DNA of 64,000 bases from Taenia hydatigena (taxonomy: Eukaryota; Platyhelminthes; Cestoda; Cyclophyllidea; Taeniidae): NCBI GenBank assembly GCA_036345935.2, contig JADWOT020000010.1, forward strand, positions 954,633 to 1,018,632. The letters are read 5' to 3'. The first letter of the stretch is position 1. Each line of letters begins with the position of its first letter. Below the pieces are notes generated by a model. It saw only the letters and a list, made by a program, of their open reading frames with translations. It did no database searches and was not told the DNA's origin. Positions 59,326 to 64,000 of this stretch are shown in pieces. The position numbers were made by a program, and so were the translations under genes.

Positions 59326-59331
59326 AATAAA
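59326..59331 (+). terminator. AATAAA polyadenylation signal, right unit
   Basis: AATAAA within gctcaataaatgatt, about 405 nt downstream of the predicted start site and 168 nt after the stop codon. Confidence 0.6.
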
Positions 59332-62300
59332 TGATTAGACATCTTTGCTTCAGCTTACACCGAGCTTTCCTTTGGCGTTTCCTTGTTGGGTGTGCGAGAC
59401 GCATTAGCAACTTTAAACGGAGGCAGTTTTTCTCTTATTATTGCACTCTATTGTTCAAGGGCTATGATTATTTTGCACTTATTCGTTTTTAAGTTTGGTA
59501 TTGGCAGAGTTAGGAACACATCTGTTCTGTTGCTAAAAGTGTGATAGATGCGCATTTGAGAATGGTTTGCGAAAACTCTAACATGCATTACTCTTATTGT
59601 TTAGCTTTGAAGTGTTTTAGGTAGCGCTGAAACACTAGCTATCGGTAAAATATATAGGAAGCTATGCCAAGACATCTAACTTACAAATTTAAATGCGATT
59701 ACTGATTTCTGTTTGCTTTAGGCGGGAATATCTACCACTTCTACCAGTAATGACCATGGCTAACGCACTCCTTTGCTATCCTACATAAGCCCATTTGTTG
59801 ATGGCATTAATTAATGATTCGAGAATATACTGTAACTCATATCTCACCAAGATAAGCACGAGGAATTAGTGGATTTCCGATGTCTCCGATGCCTTCAAAG
59901 GGTTGCACAGCAATCGCACAGATCCGCCCTTTTTAAACAGCACATTAAAAACGCTGGTATGCCGCTGATGGCTATTCCATGTGAAAACTTTTCTTTGCAT
60001 TTACATTGCCAGGTTCAGTGACTTTGGCCCGAAACGGGCGACTCATACTACAACTACAGGTGGCTACGTCGGACCCATTTGAGCGGCAGTGAAAACTAAC
60101 GCCTTGATGATACAGCCCACCGCATTCTCCCAATTATCACTCTCTCCAGGAGCCTTTTACTTGGATTTTGCTGCACAAGTCTTGGCGTTAATGATGGCGT
60201 CGTTTAGGTGGCATTAACGCATGCTGAAACAACAACAACAGCAGTCCCCTGACAACGTAAATGAAAGTCTCCAGTTTCATTCGAGCGAGATTAAACTGCT
60301 TGCATTATCAGACAGTACGCCTAACGGCACGGACATGAAGTTGTCTGATGTTTTTACTTTACTTTTGATTGTTAAAATTGTCGCGATCAGCTCTTCTCAA
60401 TTTGACTGAGTGATACTATGCTTTTTCCCTTGTGCTTGCCCATTTAGAAATAAGTCCCTAATACGCTGTCTCTTTGCCCCCACCACTGGCGAGTATTCAT
60501 GAAATCGTCTAAGTTGTGAGCCTCATCTTCTCCGTAGACCCGTTAGCCGTGAGCCAATAACAGTAGGTCCCAAAGGCTCTAACTTTTTTATCTATCATTT
60601 CCCTCTAGATTATGGTGCAACGGACTCACTTAATCTTTCTTGCTGTTTGGACGAGTGGTAGTGTGGGGGCGGTTGGAGACAAAGTAACGAACCAGAGGAA
60701 ATGTTCTCATGTATTGGATTAAATGTCCTTAAAATATCCACATTCTCCGTTGGTTGCAGGTCTCGTTAGATATGACGAATCCGTGGGTGCACAGAACACG
60801 ATGCGTGCTAGGAATGGCCATGTTGTGGGATGGTAAATATTAAGAGCTAAACTGCGGTTAGTAGCAGATCTTTTATGAGCCACTGCTCTTAACGACTGCA
60901 GTAACACCTGCTAGCGTGCCTTTCTAAACATATTTATTTCTTAGCAACTGATCTGAACCGACGTGCTTCACGATTTGGCGCTGTCCAGCAGACTGTTGAT
61001 TGGTTTTCATCTATTGTTAAGTCTGTACCAATTTCGTAAAGTGGCATATTCGCCTAAGGGTAGGTAATCTGTTGCATCTTAGGCATTCCAATGTGCTCCG
61101 GCTTTTTAATTAAAGTATTTTCTCAGGTTTTGGTAGTCTAGCACTAGGTCTTGAATGATGATGTGAGGTTTCGGCTCGTGGAACAGGCAATGCTCCATCT
61201 ACTAGACTGTCGGACACTTAGTGCAGGCCATTCGCTCTCCATCCATGAACAATGTCCCGGGACGTGGTGACCCAATCGGTTTTCGTCTCTTCTGCTCCAT
61301 TCGCTGCATTTCGACTTCGTGCAATCAATTTCTATAGCATTTGCATTGCGTTGCGGTGGTTACTTAATATTTAACGTCTTAAAATTGAACTGTACTTTAT
61401 AGGAACGAAAGTAACCCAAAATTTGAGACATAGCGCGCTCTTTTTGCAGCCGAAATGCAAGATGTGGTTTAACAGAAGGCTGACCATGTTTGGCACTTGA
61501 GTCTTGGTAGGATCAGTTCCATGTCAATCCTGGTGACATCGGCTGCACTTTGCCCTTTATTATAAAGACGGATGATCCTATAAATAGGCACCCACTTATG
61601 GATGAGCAGTTAAACAGGATTACATCAAAATGCGCTCCCTACCAGGGGAACATTGTGAAAAATACTAATTTGATAAGATTAGATAAAATTCAAAAATTCA
61701 GCAGGCCATAATAATGTGACTACTGTGTCCATAAGCGCAGCGATATCCAAAATATTCACAGCACAAAGCATGTGCTTCTTTTTATCTTTATTTTACCATT
61801 CCAGCACATGAAGTATACCCGCGACGCAATTTCGTCTGCACCTATCAAACCTGCCCCGTCCATTAAAAGTTGAAGCAATAAGGAAAGCCATAATCTACAC
61901 TTTCACCGGAATCCTTGTCGATTACAAGGAAACAACGAAATAACGAGCAATGTCATAATGTAAGGCGAGATTGTTTAGGTTTGAAGCCACGCAATAAGGC
62001 AACTTTGATTTGGTTTAACACTAACGCTGGGTTGCTAGGCAACTAATGCAATGTAGACGAAGTCAAACCAGGCTCTACCCATCACCAGCCTTAGCTCTAG
62101 GCTATAGCTATTGTATTTTTTGCTGTCTTAATATTTTTGAAGCTTAATGAATGTCACTGATGGTTTTTTGCTTGCCTTTTGCCAAAATTTGCCACTTTTT
62201 ATAGCCAGAATAATAATGCGATGTGAAGGCCTTACAAACGCAATTATTTATTGGTGCAATTTAACCTTGGAAACAGTAAACAGCGCAAGGCGATCAAGGA

Positions 62301-63420
62301 ACAACACTCTTTGTTTTTTTTAAATATTGGGAGGCTCTTATTATCAAAGCGGATTATATTCATTTTGCATTGCACTTTGAGAATTTGAATCTGAACTAAC
62401 CTTCAGTGCTTATTCGTGGTACCCTTCCCATAAGTGACCATGTCCCTCCTGCAATTCAAGTCATTGTGCAATTAATCCCAGAAATCAGTGGCTTGTTTAG
62501 AACTGACATTCTCATGAAGCAATTATTAAGTTCCCAAAAGTGAGTAAATCGTGGTTTGATTTTCCTTTACCTGCCTCCAAATGCTATTGGTGACAGCGAT
62601 GGCAAAATTGAGGACATCAGACGTCTCTTCAACATAAGACGATCCGCTCGTGAAGACACCGCTAATTATTTTGCAAAAACCGTCTGATGACACCAAAAGG
62701 CTTGAGTTGGATGCACATAGTCGGGTGTCCCACGATGCTACGAACTTGAGCTCTGGATCTGACTCTTTACGCACGAAAGTCGAGTTTTAGTCTAATTTAC
62801 TGGCAGGCGTCTCTTCTCGGCTATTGGTCTTTGCGTCCGCTTTGTTGTTTCCTCAATTTATTTCTAACTCCGCCAACTTCGCCTTCCTTCCAATCACACT
62901 CATCACCACATGCAATTTTCCCTGCATTTACCGAAACTACAAAAGATTTAAATTTTTTGCCACTGTTTCTCCTCTTTTCTTTCTACTCTACCATCCATAT
63001 AACATTAAGTTAGTAGCTTTTTCACTGATGTATTTTTCACGGAACATGCTTTTGATAACAGATGTTCCATCCCATATTTTTAAAAGGGTAGTGCCTTGAA
63101 ACAGAAAATAAGAATCAACTTTACAATTATGGCTTATTGAAGGATGAATCCGGGTTGCATAATTATTATTATTTGATGCCTAGAGCATTGCTGATTTAAC
63201 CTAGGCTTAATAATGGCATGCCAAAAGTGGTTAACTTGGACAAGTTAACAAAACATATCCATGCTGGGTGGATAGAATGCATGTTCTCGTCAGAAATCTT
63301 GTTACTTTGCATTTTAAAGGTGCAAAGTTCAGCATCCTCACGAAGCAAAAGCCTGCCTTAATGAGTTTGGTGCAGATTAGCACGCTCCTTTACACTTCCA
63401 ATGTTTATGAGGAGAAAGAT

Positions 63421-64000
63421 AGCAATTAATCCATAATGGCTGTCTTGGAACAACGTTGAAGTACCTATCATCCCGTTGGTAGATGATAAGTTGGACCACG
63501 ACGTTGACCGTGCTTGAGATGCAGGCTGGCATGACCGCCAAAATTGTGTGATCCATTGTCAGAGGTTGTGTTGGTTCCAATGCCAAAAGTGGTCTTAAGC
63601 AATGCGCTAGTAGAAAGCTGAAACAGAAGCCAGCATCGTGTTTGCAGGCATGAGCGCGCACACGCAGAATAGAGGTAGGATGAGTGCCTCGATACGAAAC
63701 GTCTGACAAAGTGTCTTCTTTTCTAAATAGCACCTAATTCATACATCTGTGCTGAGTCCATCACATGCAGCACTTATCAAATGGTCATGCTCCACTGTCC
63801 TAGGTCTATTTAATAAAATCTCCAAGAAGAGGTTCCGATAAGGTTAAGACGTATGTCGATCACTAGCAGCTCGCAAAGTTGATCGTAGACACGATGTCAT
63901 TTATGAGTGCGCCACCTCAGAAATGCCTTATCACAGGGATCCTATTTGTAATTTGAAAAACTGTACAAAAGCTGGCATGGTAAGGCAGCGTCGGCTGGTT
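63421..64000. other. Flank to the right of IR1
   Basis: A 118-codon minus frame (63,377-63,733) overlaps the arm edge; no motif recognised. Nothing else seen. Confidence 0.35.

Larger units (their letters stand above)
58736..59893 (+). repeat. Near-identical inner block of IR1, right copy
   Basis: Mirror of 55,825-56,982. It contains the complete TATA-to-AATAAA unit and ~550 bp of non-coding sequence after it. Confidence 0.8.
58736..63420 (-). repeat. IR1 right arm
   Basis: Reverse complement of the left arm. It differs by a 58-bp deletion near 59,897, loss of the ~250-bp segment found at 52,600-52,855, and scattered substitutions. Homology fades near 63,420 (gctcctttacacttcc with actccttttcactgg). 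Confidence 0.9.

Noticed and set aside
1..64000. CRISPR arrays, bacterial operons, phage genes, rRNA genes, intact reverse transcriptase or transposase
   Set aside because: None seen; frames are short, and introns, TATA promoters and AATAAA signals point to a eukaryotic chromosome.

Overview
This is gene-poor eukaryotic DNA. There are no bacterial-style operons or Shine-Dalgarno-led genes, and most open frames are short and look random. The few genes that can be recognised are split by GT-AG introns, some of them only 30-41 nt long, and one repeated unit carries a TATA box, a TCAGT-type initiator and an AATAAA signal. Together this suggests an animal. The tiny introns would suit a flatworm, tapeworms in particular, but that placement is inference with modest confidence. 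The window is made mainly of diverged dispersed repeats arranged as large inverted repeats, with a few genes and gene relics among them.

Layout: 1-490 is a partial copy of a repeat found again near 55.5 kb. 4.03-4.55 kb (-) holds a 173-codon frame that faintly resembles the C-terminal half of an Arf/Arl-type GTPase. 6.7-8.8 kb is a repeat shared with 45.8-46.2 kb, here carrying about 1.5 kb of extra sequence. 8.83-9.89 kb is a degenerate satellite of ~50-bp units that changes orientation near 9.075 kb. 10.56-13.04 kb (+) is a five-exon sirtuin gene (SIRT5-like) that keeps its reading frame but has lost key catalytic residues. 18.5-19.17 kb is a decayed copy of the Trp-rich unit described below.

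20.66-34.89 kb is a large, imperfect inverted repeat (IR2). Its left arm is interrupted by ~3.5 kb (22.83-26.30 kb). The loop of IR2 carries the best-preserved gene in the window, a three-finger C2H2 zinc-finger gene at 29.17-30.25 kb (+). Three decayed relatives lie on the minus strand at 38.8, 43.1 and 45.3 kb, among other repeat units.

51.92-63.42 kb is a second, better preserved inverted repeat (IR1), with arms of ~4.7-5.1 kb around a 1.75-kb spacer. Inside each arm an ~1.16-kb block next to the spacer is almost identical between arms, while the sequence on both sides is clearly more diverged, as expected of an arm-to-arm gene-conversion tract. That block contains a compact transcription unit: TATA box, initiator 32 nt downstream, a 69-codon frame with 14 Trp and 6 Cys, and AATAAA. 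The two copies point outward from the spacer and encode identical peptides. This is the most interesting candidate for something undescribed.

All identity and homology statements are from reading by eye; no search or alignment program was run. Boundaries of repeats are approximate (tens of bases).
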